Positions 27,297-36,931 are shown, numbered from the stretch's first letter. The stretch is 37,628 nt of DNA from Flavobacteriia bacterium (GCA_947458955.1 CANGZT010000008.1:1-37628); one strand, 5' to 3'. The notes: generated by a model not told the origin, from the sequence alone. Numbers and translations: made by a program.

Positions 27297-28106
27297 TTAA
27301 ACAGCTACGTTATGTTCACGCAAAGCGTCGTTCAATGATGTTTTTAAATCTGTACTTTCTTTTCTTTTTCCTATAATCAAAGCACAAGGTACTTGGTACT
27401 CACCAGCAGGAAACTTTTTAGTGTAAGAACCTGGTATTACCACACTTCTTTCTGGTACATAACCTGTTAACTCCACTGGTTTATCACCTGTAACATCAAT
27501 GATTTTTGTTGATTTTGTTATGCATACATTCGCCCCGATAACAGCTTCTTTCCCAACTCTAACCCCTTCTACAATGATGCTTCTAGAACCAATAAATGCA
27601 TTATCTTCAATGATTACTGGTGATGCTTGAAGTGGTTCAAGTACACCACCTATGCCAACACCTCCACTTAGATGAACGTTTTTACCGATTTGAGCACATG
27701 AACCTACTGTTGCCCATGTATCAACCATAGTACCTTCATCAACATAAGCGCCTATATTAACATATGAAGGCATAAGTATGGTGTTTGGCGCAATAAATGA
27801 ACCATATCTTGAAACAGCGTGAGGTACAACTCTTACCCCTAGTTTAGCATAGTCTTTTTTTAATTTCATTTTATCGTGAAATTCAAAAGGGCCCACTTCT
27901 ATGGTTTCCATTTTTCGAATAGGGAAGTACAAGATCACTGCTTTTTTTACCCATTCATTTACGGACCAGTTACCTTGTAAGTCTTGTTCTGCAACACGAA
28001 TTAATCCTTTGTCCAATTCTTCTATTACATGTTCAATTGCTTCAATGGTTTCTGGATTATTAAGCAAGGCTCTATTTTCCCAAGCATTTTCGATAATTGA
28101 TCTCAT
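27297..28106 (-). CDS. dapD: 2,3,4,5-tetrahydropyridine-2,6-dicarboxylate N-succinyltransferase
   Basis: Left-handed beta-helix hexapeptides; VRVVPHAVSRYGSFIAPNTILMPSYVNIGAYVDEGTMVDTWATVGSCAQIGKNVHLSGGVGIGGVLEPLQASPVIIEDNAFIGSRSIIVEGVRVG. Confidence 0.96.
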   Translation of the reverse strand: MRSIIENAWENRALLNNPETIEAIEHVIEELDKGLIRVAEQDLQGNWSVNEWVKKAVILYFPIRKMETIEVGPFEFHDKMKLKKDYAKLGVRVVPHAVSRYGSFIAPNTILMPSYVNIGAYVDEGTMVDTWATVGSCAQIGKNVHLSGGVGIGGVLEPLQASPVIIEDNAFIGSRSIIVEGVRVGKEAVIGANVCITKSTKIIDVTGDKPVELTGYVPERSVVIPGSYTKKFPAGEYQVPCALIIGKRKESTDLKTSLNDALREHNVAV

Positions 28107-28135
28107 ATTATTAGTTCTAAATTTTCAAATTTTGA

Positions 28136-28143
28136 CAAATATA
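28136..28143 (-). promoter_or_regulatory. -7 box TATATTTG upstream of dapD
   Basis: caaatata on + strand; 30 nt from the ATG. Confidence 0.5.
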
Positions 28144-28150
28144 TCGAGAA

Positions 28151-28168
28151 TGTTCTTCAATTAGAACA
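28151..28168. promoter_or_regulatory. Inverted repeat tgttct-tcaatt-agaaca in the dapD/ruvX divergent intergenic region
   Basis: Perfect 6-bp arms with a 6-nt spacer, just upstream of the dapD -7 box. Confidence 0.35.
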
Positions 28169-28196
28169 CTTCATTGTATCTTTACTAATAGATAAT

Positions 28197-28619
28197 ATGT
28201 ATATGGGTAGAATTTTAGCATTAGATTTTGGGCTTAAAAGAACGGGGATTGCGATCACAGATGAAATGAATATAATTGCTTCCGGTTTGAAAACGGTAGA
28301 CAGTAAATTATTAATGGATGAATTGAAATTAATTGTATCTAAGCAAAATGTAACAACCATTGTTTTAGGAGAACCAAAACGATTGAATGGTACTGATTCT
28401 CATATAACTGAAAACGTAAGAATGTTATTCGAACATTTAAAAAAGACGTTTCCTTTAATTTCAATTACTAAATACGATGAACGATTTACATCTAAAATGG
28501 CTTCACATTCGATAGCAATGATGGGTTTATCTAAAGCGAAAAAACAAGATAAATCTCTGATTGACGAAGTGAGTGCAACCATTTTATTACAATCCTACAT
28601 GCAGTCTGTTGGGATTTGA
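28197..28619 (+). CDS. ruvX: Holliday junction resolvase RuvX (YqgF); start may be the ATG at 28203
   Basis: GRILALDFGLKRTGIAITDE, VLGEPKRLNGTDS, YDERFTSKMA, DEVSATILLQSYM. Confidence 0.93.
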   Translation: MYMGRILALDFGLKRTGIAITDEMNIIASGLKTVDSKLLMDELKLIVSKQNVTTIVLGEPKRLNGTDSHITENVRMLFEHLKKTFPLISITKYDERFTSKMASHSIAMMGLSKAKKQDKSLIDEVSATILLQSYMQSVGI

Positions 28620-28660
28620 TTCAACTTGTTATTACTTTTGTCCAATATAGATTTTAGAAA

Positions 28661-29257
28661 ATGATTTTACCAATTGTTGCATACGGAGATCCTGTCTTAA
28701 AAAAGGTTGCTACTGAAATTGATCAAGCGTTTCCAAATTTAAAGGAATTGATTGATAATATGTTTGAAACCATGTACAATGCGCAAGGTGTTGGGTTAGC
28801 AGCTCCTCAAATAGGTCAATCTATCCGTTTATTTATTGTTGATGGCACTCCATTTTTAGAAGATGAAGATGAAAAACCAGACCCAAGAACAGTCGGTTTA
28901 GAAGGATTTAAGAAAGTATTTATTAATCCGATCATTCATTCTGAGACTGGTGAAGAGTGGGGGTTTAATGAAGGTTGTTTGAGTATACCAAAAATTCGTG
29001 AGGAAGTATACAGAAAAGAAGAAATTTGTGTTTCTTACTATGATGAAGATTGGAATTTTTATGAAAATGTGATTTTTAAAGGGTATGCAGCACGCATTAT
29101 TCAACATGAATATGATCATATAGAAGGAATTTTATTTACAGATCATTTATCTATATTGAAGAGAAAATTATTAACTAAAAAGTTGACTAATATTTCTAAG
29201 GGTGTAATTCCTGTAGAATATCGAATGAAGTTTCCAGCGGCAAAAAAGTTTAAATAA
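28661..29257 (+). CDS. def: Peptide deformylase
   Basis: NAQGVGLAAPQIGQSIRLFIVD, NEGCLSIP, IIQHEYDHIEGILFTD. Confidence 0.97.
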   Translation: MILPIVAYGDPVLKKVATEIDQAFPNLKELIDNMFETMYNAQGVGLAAPQIGQSIRLFIVDGTPFLEDEDEKPDPRTVGLEGFKKVFINPIIHSETGEEWGFNEGCLSIPKIREEVYRKEEICVSYYDEDWNFYENVIFKGYAARIIQHEYDHIEGILFTDHLSILKRKLLTKKLTNISKGVIPVEYRMKFPAAKKFK

Positions 29258-29832
29258 TGAAGTTAACTTCTTTTATAGTTGTCCTTCTGGTTGTTGTTTT
29301 TTCATGTACAAGAAAGCATGGATCTAATCAACCCAAAATTGGTTATACAGGATCAGATAGTTTGACGAAAAGTATAGCATTAAAAGAGAAATCATTAAAA
29401 AATTATTATCACAATTTGATGGCTGATGAAAATTCGATCGATTCACTTCCAAATCAACTGATTAACTCGCTTCTCAAGGAATATCAATTGTATTACAAAA
29501 CATATCCTGAAGATTCCCTTTCTCCTTATTATCTAGATAAAATACATCAACTTTTCACACAAGAAAAACAATATACCTATGCAGTAGATTGGGTAGACAC
29601 GCTCTTAGATCATTATCCAAATTATCCAAATAAATCGCTTGTTTTGTATAGTGCAGCGACCACTTCCGATCTTTATTTGTTAGATAGTAATCGAGTTAAA
29701 AAATATTATAATCGCATGTTGAATGAATGTCCCAAATTGAAGAATCAAGTCAAAAATCAAATTTCGCATCGACTGAAATATATTGAAATTCCATATTTGG
29801 AATATATTGAGAAGAAACATTTTTTAAAATAA
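29257..29832 (+). CDS. Hypothetical lipoprotein (possible TPR-like)
   Basis: MKLTSFIVVLLVVVFSCTRKHG lipoprotein signal; helical body; start overlaps the def stop. Confidence 0.7.
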   Translation: MKLTSFIVVLLVVVFSCTRKHGSNQPKIGYTGSDSLTKSIALKEKSLKNYYHNLMADENSIDSLPNQLINSLLKEYQLYYKTYPEDSLSPYYLDKIHQLFTQEKQYTYAVDWVDTLLDHYPNYPNKSLVLYSAATTSDLYLLDSNRVKKYYNRMLNECPKLKNQVKNQISHRLKYIEIPYLEYIEKKHFLK

Positions 29833-29912
29833 TTTCATAAAGAATCTTAAATTCTATTTCTTATTCGAAATTAAAATTAAATTTGAATTATAAAATTGAA
29901 AAAATACTACGT

Positions 29913-30350
29913 ATGAGAACTAAATTTTTTATGTTGCCAATCATGCTTTTCTTGTTTTTATTCTCAGGAAAATCATTTGGTCAATTGAATGGTGCTAAGA
30001 TTGATTTTAAGAAAGAGACGCACGATTATGGAAATGTTAAATTTGGTGGGAACGGAGAATGTAAATTTGAATTTACAAATACTGGAAACGCTCCATTAAT
30101 TATTTCTGATGCAAAAGGATCTTGTGGTTGTACAGTTCCAACTTGGCCTAAAGAACCAATTGCTCCTGGAGCTAAAGGTTCAATTACGGTAAAATACGAC
30201 ACTAAAAGACCAGGTCCAATCGCTAAAAGTGTGACGATCACTTCAAACGCAACAAATGAGCCTACAAAGACATTGAGAATAAAAGGTAATGTTGCACCAG
30301 CTCCAGAAGGAGATTCCCCTGTAAATAATGCAGGTCCGAAAGCAAACTAA
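29913..30350 (+). CDS. DUF1573 domain-containing secreted protein
   Basis: DFKKETHDYGNVKFGGNGECKFEFTNTGNAPLIISDAKGSCGCTVPTWPKEPIAPGAKGSITVKYDT; signal peptide if started at the ATG at 29913. Confidence 0.9.
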   Translation: MRTKFFMLPIMLFLFLFSGKSFGQLNGAKIDFKKETHDYGNVKFGGNGECKFEFTNTGNAPLIISDAKGSCGCTVPTWPKEPIAPGAKGSITVKYDTKRPGPIAKSVTITSNATNEPTKTLRIKGNVAPAPEGDSPVNNAGPKAN

Positions 30351-30407
30351 ATTTTCAAACCTTTATATTTGTAATCCGTTTTCTTAGAAGACGGATTTTT
30401 TTATTTT

Positions 30408-31589
30408 ATGGAGACTCCATTTGCTTATTTTCCTAATTTACAATTGCTTTTTATAGGCAGCAGTGATTCTATAATAATAAGAGAAGAGAATTTAGACACC
30501 TTTGATGAATTTCTTAAGATTCATGCAGGGAAATATATTTTTACAGCATTTGGATATGATTTAAAAAATCAGTTTGAAAATTTAAACTCTTCCCACAAGG
30601 ATGTTTTTGATTTTCCTGATGTATTAGCTTTTGTACCAGAACAAGTTATTGAATTATCGAAAGGTAATTCTACTATTTTATTTGGTGATAACCGAATTTC
30701 TGAACATACAAATGCATTCATTAAAAAAATCGTAGAAGATCAAGAAATACCATATCCACAGATCTCACTCTTACCCTCGATTGATAAAGAAACCTATATT
30801 CATCAAGTGAAATCTGTACAATCTGAGATACAGTATGGAAATTGTTATGAATTGAATTTTTGTCAGCAGTACGTTGCGAATACAGTAGAATCATTTGATA
30901 CGTTGGGTGTCTTTTTAAACTTATATCGTAAGACCAAATCTCCTTTTTCTGTTTATTTCCATTTTGATTCTTGGGAGGTAATGTGTTTGAGTCCAGAACG
31001 TTATTTGCAGAAAAACGGCAATAAAATTATTAGTCAACCCATTAAAGGAACCATACGTAGAGGTATAGATGAGTGTGAAGATCAAATTTTACAAAACAAG
31101 TTGAGAACAGATCGTAAAGAACAGTCTGAAAATGTGATGATAGTAGATTTAGTACGCAATGATTTGTCTAAAATCGCCACCAAAGGAAGTGTGAAAGTAG
31201 AGGAATTGTTTGGTATTTATCAATTTCAAACACTGCATCATATGATTTCGACTGTTTCTTGTGAACTCAAGCCTAATTTTTCGTTGTCTCAATGTTTAGA
31301 AGCTACATTTCCAATGGGGTCCATGACTGGTGCACCAAAGAAAAAAGTGATGGAGTTGATTGAAAGTCATGAATCATTTAAACGCGGTTTATATTCGGGT
31401 GCTATTGGTTACATAGAACCCAATGGAGATTTTGATTTCAATGTCGTTATTCGTTCTTTATTTTATAATAATCGTTTACGAACACTGTCATGCGCAGTGG
31501 GTAGTGCTATTACAATAAAAGCCATTGCTGAAAATGAATACGATGAGTGTGAAGTGAAAATCGGCAATTTAATTCGCCCCTTTTTATGA
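30408..31589 (+). CDS. pabB: Aminodeoxychorismate synthase component I / chorismate-binding enzyme
   Basis: NCYELNFCQQY, SPERYLQKNGNKIISQPIKGTIRRG, ENVMIVDLVRNDLSKI, FPMGSMTGAPKKKVMELIE, YSGAIGYIEPNGDFDFNVVIRSL. Confidence 0.92.
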   Translation: METPFAYFPNLQLLFIGSSDSIIIREENLDTFDEFLKIHAGKYIFTAFGYDLKNQFENLNSSHKDVFDFPDVLAFVPEQVIELSKGNSTILFGDNRISEHTNAFIKKIVEDQEIPYPQISLLPSIDKETYIHQVKSVQSEIQYGNCYELNFCQQYVANTVESFDTLGVFLNLYRKTKSPFSVYFHFDSWEVMCLSPERYLQKNGNKIISQPIKGTIRRGIDECEDQILQNKLRTDRKEQSENVMIVDLVRNDLSKIATKGSVKVEELFGIYQFQTLHHMISTVSCELKPNFSLSQCLEATFPMGSMTGAPKKKVMELIESHESFKRGLYSGAIGYIEPNGDFDFNVVIRSLFYNNRLRTLSCAVGSAITIKAIAENEYDECEVKIGNLIRPFL

Positions 31590-32863
31590 CTTTGGAGCTT
31601 TCTACATTTAAAAAGAAATGGGAATTTTTAGCTCATCGAAAAATTTTCATCGGTTTGAGTGGAGGGGTAGATTCCGTTGTATTGTTGAGGCTACTCGTGT
31701 TGTGTGGTTTTGATGTTGAAGCTTTACATGTAAATTATCAATTACGTGGAGCTGATAGTGATGCAGATGAGGATTTTGTGTGTGCGATATGTCAACAATT
31801 GAATGTTCCTTTGTTTGTAAAAAGAGTAAATACTAATTCGATATTAAAAAGTGAGGGAGGGAATCTTCAAGCATTAGCTCGGAATTTACGGTATGCCTTT
31901 TTTCAAGATTTTTTAGATGAAAATGAGCACGCTTTGTTGGCTTTAGGGCATCATAAAAATGATCAAATAGAAACTTTTTTTTTAAATCTCGCTAGAAAAT
32001 CGGGTCTTCGCGGTTTGGCTTGTATGTTGGAAATCGATCAGTCTAAAATTAGACCCTTATTACATTTTTCAAAACAAGAAATTATTCGTTTTGCCATAAA
32101 GAATAATTGGAGTTGGAGAGATGATAAAAGCAATCTATCGCTGAAATATAGTAGGAATGTTTTGCGAAATAAATATATTCCTGAAATGCAACAACATGTT
32201 TCTAATATTGATGAGGCTGTTCTTAACTTGATTGATGCTTTTCAAAAGGAATTGAGAAAGGTTCAGGGCTCTATTTCTGATTTGGTAGAAAAGATAGTAA
32301 GAACTGGTTTTTTGAAGCAAGACGATTTTATTTTTTTATCTGATAATCAAAAGGTTGAATTGTTATTTGCATTAGGTTTGAATTCGGTAGAACTTAAATC
32401 TTTTTATAAATTAGTTGAGATTCAAAAAGGGAAGTTCATAGAAACTCAAAAATTAGCACGGATTTTTAAAGAAAAAGAGGGTTTTTCATTTGAATATTAT
32501 TTTCCAAAAGTTGAGATGACAATTTCTTTTAGTTATCCTGACAAATTACCGGATTCGTTCACTAAAAACGAATTCTATTTTGATGCTGATCTGATTCAAG
32601 GAGAAATTCGTTTGAGGACTTGGCAACAAAACGATCGGATTAAGCCATTAGGAATGAAAGGAAGTAAATTGATTTCCGATGTGTTACATGATGGTAAATT
32701 AAAGTCTATTGAGCGAATACAATGGCCCGTTTTAGTAGACGATGAACAAGTTATAGCATGTCCGTTTCTCGTAGTTTCAAGAACAAAAATAGCAACGAAT
32801 CAATCAGTTAAAATTATCTGTGTTAAAGTACAAAAGATTGGTAAAGGGTATTTATTTCCGTAG
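31586..32863 (+). CDS. tilS: tRNA(Ile)-lysidine synthase
   Basis: IFIGLSGGVDSVVLLRLL PP-loop, ALHVNYQLRGADSDADEDFV, LGHHKNDQIETFFLNLARKSGLRGL, DKSNLSLKYSRNVLRNKYIPEM. Confidence 0.96.
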   Translation: MTLELSTFKKKWEFLAHRKIFIGLSGGVDSVVLLRLLVLCGFDVEALHVNYQLRGADSDADEDFVCAICQQLNVPLFVKRVNTNSILKSEGGNLQALARNLRYAFFQDFLDENEHALLALGHHKNDQIETFFLNLARKSGLRGLACMLEIDQSKIRPLLHFSKQEIIRFAIKNNWSWRDDKSNLSLKYSRNVLRNKYIPEMQQHVSNIDEAVLNLIDAFQKELRKVQGSISDLVEKIVRTGFLKQDDFIFLSDNQKVELLFALGLNSVELKSFYKLVEIQKGKFIETQKLARIFKEKEGFSFEYYFPKVEMTISFSYPDKLPDSFTKNEFYFDADLIQGEIRLRTWQQNDRIKPLGMKGSKLISDVLHDGKLKSIERIQWPVLVDDEQVIACPFLVVSRTKIATNQSVKIICVKVQKIGKGYLFP

Positions 32864-32913
32864 TTTTTAAATTCTACCTTAAATAATAGGTGTATTTTTT
32901 CTAATTTTTTTAT

Positions 32914-32921
32914 TATGTTTG
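32914..32921 (+). promoter_or_regulatory. -7 box TATGTTTG upstream of the 92-aa hypothetical gene
   Basis: Matches TAnnTTTG. Confidence 0.4.
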
Positions 32922-32971
32922 TGTATTAGTTCAATATTATCAGAATATTAACTGCAATAAAAACATTGGCT

Positions 32972-33250
32972 ATGGATATTTCACAATACAAAACAATCGA
33001 AAAGGAATCGGTTTCTTCGATGACTTTTAATAAAGAAATAGAAATCGAACAACACGAAGATCTAAGACATCAATTAGAACAAGCTACACGTTTGGGGAAT
33101 GGGTATCATTCAAAAGTTTCGATCTATTTTCATGATGATGAAGGGCCTAAAAGGGTCGAAACAACTATTTGGGCAACAGGTTCTAAATATATTTGTTTAA
33201 AAGGCGGTGTTTGGATTCCGATTAGCCGAATCGTAGAAGTTAAATATTAA
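32972..33250 (+). CDS. Hypothetical protein (92 aa)
   Basis: MDISQYKTIEKESVSS...VETTIWATGSKYICLKGGVWIPISRIVEVKY. The ATG at 32972 is preferred over the TTG at 32966. Confidence 0.7.
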   Translation: MDISQYKTIEKESVSSMTFNKEIEIEQHEDLRHQLEQATRLGNGYHSKVSIYFHDDEGPKRVETTIWATGSKYICLKGGVWIPISRIVEVKY

Positions 33251-33291
33251 TAAAAATACGCTTAAGGTACTTTTTGTTACACAGAGATTGT

Positions 33292-33336
33292 CCGTTTTGT
33301 GTTAGATTTGTCTAATTCAAAACGGATTTTTTATTT
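33292..33336 (+). terminator. Intrinsic terminator
   Basis: ccgttttg-tg-ttaga-tttg-tctaa-tt-caaaacgg followed by attttttatttt: nested hairpin plus T-tract. Confidence 0.8.
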
Positions 33337-33349
33337 TAAATACATTTGT

Positions 33350-35437
33350 ATGAAGAATGTGATATTTAAAGGGTTGATTTTCTTTTTTTTATTAATAGTT
33401 AATAATCAAGTCTTCTCTCAATTTGGTCCTGATTGGCACGATAAAATTACTTGGGATTTTTCTATTGAAAAGAAAGATGAATCACATGCGTATGTTGTAG
33501 CAAATGCAAAGCTAAAAAAAGGGTGGCATGTCTATTCTGTCAATCATAATCCTGAAAAGGCTAGTTTTACCGGTACACCAACCAAATTAACTTTTGCACC
33601 ATCTAAAAAATATAAGTTAATAGGAAAATTAATTGACACTAAAAAACCATTATTACACAATGATGACTTAGGTACATCTTTGTATTTTGAAGGATCAGCT
33701 ACGTTCAAACAAGAAATTGAATTTTATCAGGACGCACCAGTGGATATCGCTTTAACCTATTCATTTATGATTTGTTCGGATGAATTTGGTTGTTTACCCC
33801 CTGTGGACGAACAAACAATTTTAAAAGCAACAGGTTACAAAGCAGTAAAGTTAGATGGACCAGTAAAAAGCGATTCTATAGAAAAAACAGAAGCTGAGAA
33901 TAATGATGTTGCTAGAACTAAAAAAGAAACAACTAAAACATCAAATTCCGCAGTAAAAAAGAAACTAATTACTTCTAAAAAATCGAAAGATACACTTTGG
34001 GTTATTTTTCTCAAAGGTTTTGGTGGCGGTTTAATTGCTTTATTGACACCGTGTGTGTTCCCTATGATTCCAATGACGGTTACTTTTTTTACTAAACGTT
34101 CGAAAACACGTACCAAAGGAATTGCAAATGCCCTATTATATGGGTTCTCTATCATTTTTATTTATGTTGCTTTAGGATTATTGGTTACAGCAGCATTAGG
34201 TCCTTCAGGGTTAAATGATTTATCGACGAATGTTTGGATGAATTTAATTTTCTTCGCCATTTTTATCTTTTTTGCTATTTCTTTTTTGGGTGCCTTTGAG
34301 TTAAGACTGCCTAATTCATGGGTGAATAAAGCAGATAGTAATGCTGATAAAGGAGGATTGATAGGAATTTTCTTTATGGCATTTACCTTAAGTTTGGTTT
34401 CTTTTTCTTGTACTGGACCAATTATAGGTTCCTTACTAGTTGAGTCTGCCGCTGATGGTGCTATGTTAGCACCTGCTATTGGTATGGGAGGATTTGCTGT
34501 TGCGTTAGCCTTACCCTTTGCATTGTTTGCTGTTTTTCCAGGATGGTTAAATTCTTTGCCTCAATCGGGAGGATGGTTAAATTCGGTCAAAGTAGTGCTG
34601 GGGTTATTAGAATTAGCCTTGGCGATGAAATTCCTCTCAGGTGTTGATTTAGCTTATCATTGGGGTATTTTAACACGTGAATTATTTGTTGCGATATGGA
34701 CAGTAATTTTCTTTGTGATCGGGTTTTATTTATTGGGGAAATTAAAGTTTTCGCACGATTCTAATGTAGAAAAGTTGACAGTTACCCGTTTTATGTTTGC
34801 CTTATCCGCTTTCGTGTTTGGATTATACTTATTACCAGGAATGTGGGGGGCACCTTTACAATTAATTGATGGTGTTGCTCCGCCTAGAACTCACAGTGAA
34901 GATAATTTTAGTTTTGTTAGAGGTGAAGGTTCTGCTTCAAGTACTGCAAAGAGCACACATTATGAAGCATTCAAACAATACATGCACCCTGTTTCGGATG
35001 GAAGTATTATGGTCTTTCACGAACTAGAAAAAGCCAAAGAACTAGCAAAATTAGAAGGAAAAAATATTTTACTTGATTTTACTGGTCATAATTGTGCTAA
35101 TTGTCGTCGTACAGAATCAAAAATTTGGTTAGATCCATCTATTAAACCTTTATTACAAGATAGTTTAATCATTGTTTCGTTGTATGTAGATGATAGAACA
35201 CCTTTACCTTTAAATGAGCAAAAGTTTTCGAAAGCGTTACAAGCTAAAATGACAACGATAGGGATGAAATGGTCGGATTATGAGATTACACACTATAATC
35301 AAATAACCCAACCCTTGTATGTCTTGATTGATGCTGCTGGAAATGATATTTCTGCACCGATGGGGTATGAACCGAATGTTGAGAAATATAAAGCGTTTTT
35401 GAAAACGGGTCTTCGAGAATCTAAGACACCTCTTTGA
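33350..35437 (+). CDS. dsbD: DsbD-like thiol:disulfide interchange protein
   Basis: Signal peptide; TPCVFPMIPMTVTFFTKRSKTRTKG TM core; C-terminal thioredoxin-like NILLDFTGHNCANCRRTESKIW (CxxC). Confidence 0.9.
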   Translation: MKNVIFKGLIFFFLLIVNNQVFSQFGPDWHDKITWDFSIEKKDESHAYVVANAKLKKGWHVYSVNHNPEKASFTGTPTKLTFAPSKKYKLIGKLIDTKKPLLHNDDLGTSLYFEGSATFKQEIEFYQDAPVDIALTYSFMICSDEFGCLPPVDEQTILKATGYKAVKLDGPVKSDSIEKTEAENNDVARTKKETTKTSNSAVKKKLITSKKSKDTLWVIFLKGFGGGLIALLTPCVFPMIPMTVTFFTKRSKTRTKGIANALLYGFSIIFIYVALGLLVTAALGPSGLNDLSTNVWMNLIFFAIFIFFAISFLGAFELRLPNSWVNKADSNADKGGLIGIFFMAFTLSLVSFSCTGPIIGSLLVESAADGAMLAPAIGMGGFAVALALPFALFAVFPGWLNSLPQSGGWLNSVKVVLGLLELALAMKFLSGVDLAYHWGILTRELFVAIWTVIFFVIGFYLLGKLKFSHDSNVEKLTVTRFMFALSAFVFGLYLLPGMWGAPLQLIDGVAPPRTHSEDNFSFVRGEGSASSTAKSTHYEAFKQYMHPVSDGSIMVFHELEKAKELAKLEGKNILLDFTGHNCANCRRTESKIWLDPSIKPLLQDSLIIVSLYVDDRTPLPLNEQKFSKALQAKMTTIGMKWSDYEITHYNQITQPLYVLIDAAGNDISAPMGYEPNVEKYKAFLKTGLRESKTPL

Positions 35438-35454
35438 GGGGCTCAGACCACGTA

Positions 35455-36702
35455 TTAACTTCTTTCTTCCCAGATTTGGATTAGTTCCACACAAGTAGCT
35501 ACACCTTTCTCCATATCTTGTACACTTACGTATTCGTGACGTGAATGAATTGCCATTTCACCCGTGAAAATATTCGGACAAGGTAAGCCCATAAAAGATA
35601 GTTTCGAACCGTCAGTACCCCCACGAATAATCGTTGCTTCTGATTCTATACCAATACGTTTCATGGCTTCTATGGTATAATCTGTAACGAAAGGGACTGT
35701 ATTTAAGACTTCCTTCATGTTTCGGTATTGTTCCTTAATTTCGAAAGAAGTTTCTAGTTCTGGATAGTTACTTAGTATTTCATTTACGATGTTTTGTAAA
35801 CGCGCTTCGTGTTCAGTTAATTTTTTCGTATCGTGATCTCTGATAATGAAATTAAGGGTTGCCGTTTCTAATTCTCCTTTGATGGAAGTAGGGTGAACAA
35901 AACCCTCTCTTTTTTCAGTTGTTTCGGGAGACCATTCATTTTTTGGTAAAGCAGCCACTATTTCCGATGCCACTTTTATGGCATTCACCATTTTACCTTT
36001 TGCATAACCTGGGTGAGCACTTTTTCCATGAATGGTAATCGTAACACCATCAGCAGAAAACGATTCGTCTTCCAAAGAACCCAATGTTCCACCATCCAAG
36101 GTATAGCCGTAATCTGCATTTAATTTTTTCATGTCTAATTGTTCTACACCACGACCTACTTCTTCGTCCGGGGTAAACAAAATGCGTACATCTCCGTGTT
36201 TCACTTGTGGGTTTTTTACCAGATAATGTGCAAAGTCCATGATGATTGCAATGCCTGCTTTGTCATCTGCTCCTAATAAGGTTAAACCACTTGCAGTAAC
36301 GATATCATCTCCGATTTTACTTTTTAAATAAGCGTGTTTTTCAGTAGTGATGATTTGTGTTGGATCGTCTGGTAATACAATTGGCGCACCTGAGTAATTT
36401 TTGTGTACAATTGGTTTTACGTTTGTACCACTGCAATCAGGCGCTGTATCCATGTGTGAGCAAAAACAAATGGTAGGAATTCCTTTTTTATCAGAATTCC
36501 TTGGAATAGTTGCATATACATACCCCCACTTATCCATTTCAGCATCATCGATTCCCATTGCTTTTAATTCTTCTACTAGAACTTTGGCTAAATCTTTTTG
36601 TTTTTCCGATGAAGGAAAAGTAGGGGATAGGGGATCGGCAGTAGTATCGATTTGAACGTATTTTAAGAAACGTTCTAGGACTGTATGGTTATAGTTATGC
36701 AT
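35455..36702 (-). CDS. pepT: Peptidase T (M20B)
   Basis: LERFLKYVQIDTTADPLSPTFPSSEKQKDLA, FCSHMDTAPDCSG, GLTLLGADDKAGIAIIMD, FTPDEEVGRGVEQLD, IIRGGTDGSKLSFMGLPCPNIFTGEMAIHSRHEYVSV. Confidence 0.96.
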   Translation of the reverse strand: MHNYNHTVLERFLKYVQIDTTADPLSPTFPSSEKQKDLAKVLVEELKAMGIDDAEMDKWGYVYATIPRNSDKKGIPTICFCSHMDTAPDCSGTNVKPIVHKNYSGAPIVLPDDPTQIITTEKHAYLKSKIGDDIVTASGLTLLGADDKAGIAIIMDFAHYLVKNPQVKHGDVRILFTPDEEVGRGVEQLDMKKLNADYGYTLDGGTLGSLEDESFSADGVTITIHGKSAHPGYAKGKMVNAIKVASEIVAALPKNEWSPETTEKREGFVHPTSIKGELETATLNFIIRDHDTKKLTEHEARLQNIVNEILSNYPELETSFEIKEQYRNMKEVLNTVPFVTDYTIEAMKRIGIESEATIIRGGTDGSKLSFMGLPCPNIFTGEMAIHSRHEYVSVQDMEKGVATCVELIQIWEERS

Positions 36703-36734
36703 GTAGTATTTTTTTCAAATGTATTGATTTTCTT

Positions 36735-36885
36735 TTCTTTTTCCGCAAAAGAAAAGAAACAAAAGAAAACTCGTCTCTGTATTTTATTTTCTCTCTCAAC
36801 TTTTGAAATTACTACCATTTCGGTGATCTCTTCACATACGTTTCGAGCTACCTTATGGTGCCAGCATTTCAATTCGTTTCAATTC
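36735..36885 (-). repeat. Diverged dispersed intergenic repeat, copy 2, with adjoining A/T-rich hairpin and caattcgttt tandem
   Basis: Reverse complement aligns with 10-115. Also contains ttttcttttctttttccgcaaaagaaaagaaac (imperfect hairpin) and caattcgtttcaattcgttc. Confidence 0.55.
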
Positions 36886-36931
36886 GTTCATAAAATAAGG
36901 AGACATGGATTTCGCTTCGATTTTTTATAAA

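Noticed and set aside
33835-34155. 106-aa antisense ORF in dsbD
   Set aside because: Complementary to conserved dsbD TM sequence.
36675-36930. ORFs 36675..36872 (-) and 36685..36930 (+)
   Set aside because: Both lie in repeat/hairpin intergenic DNA and overlap each other and the pepT start; treated as noncoding.
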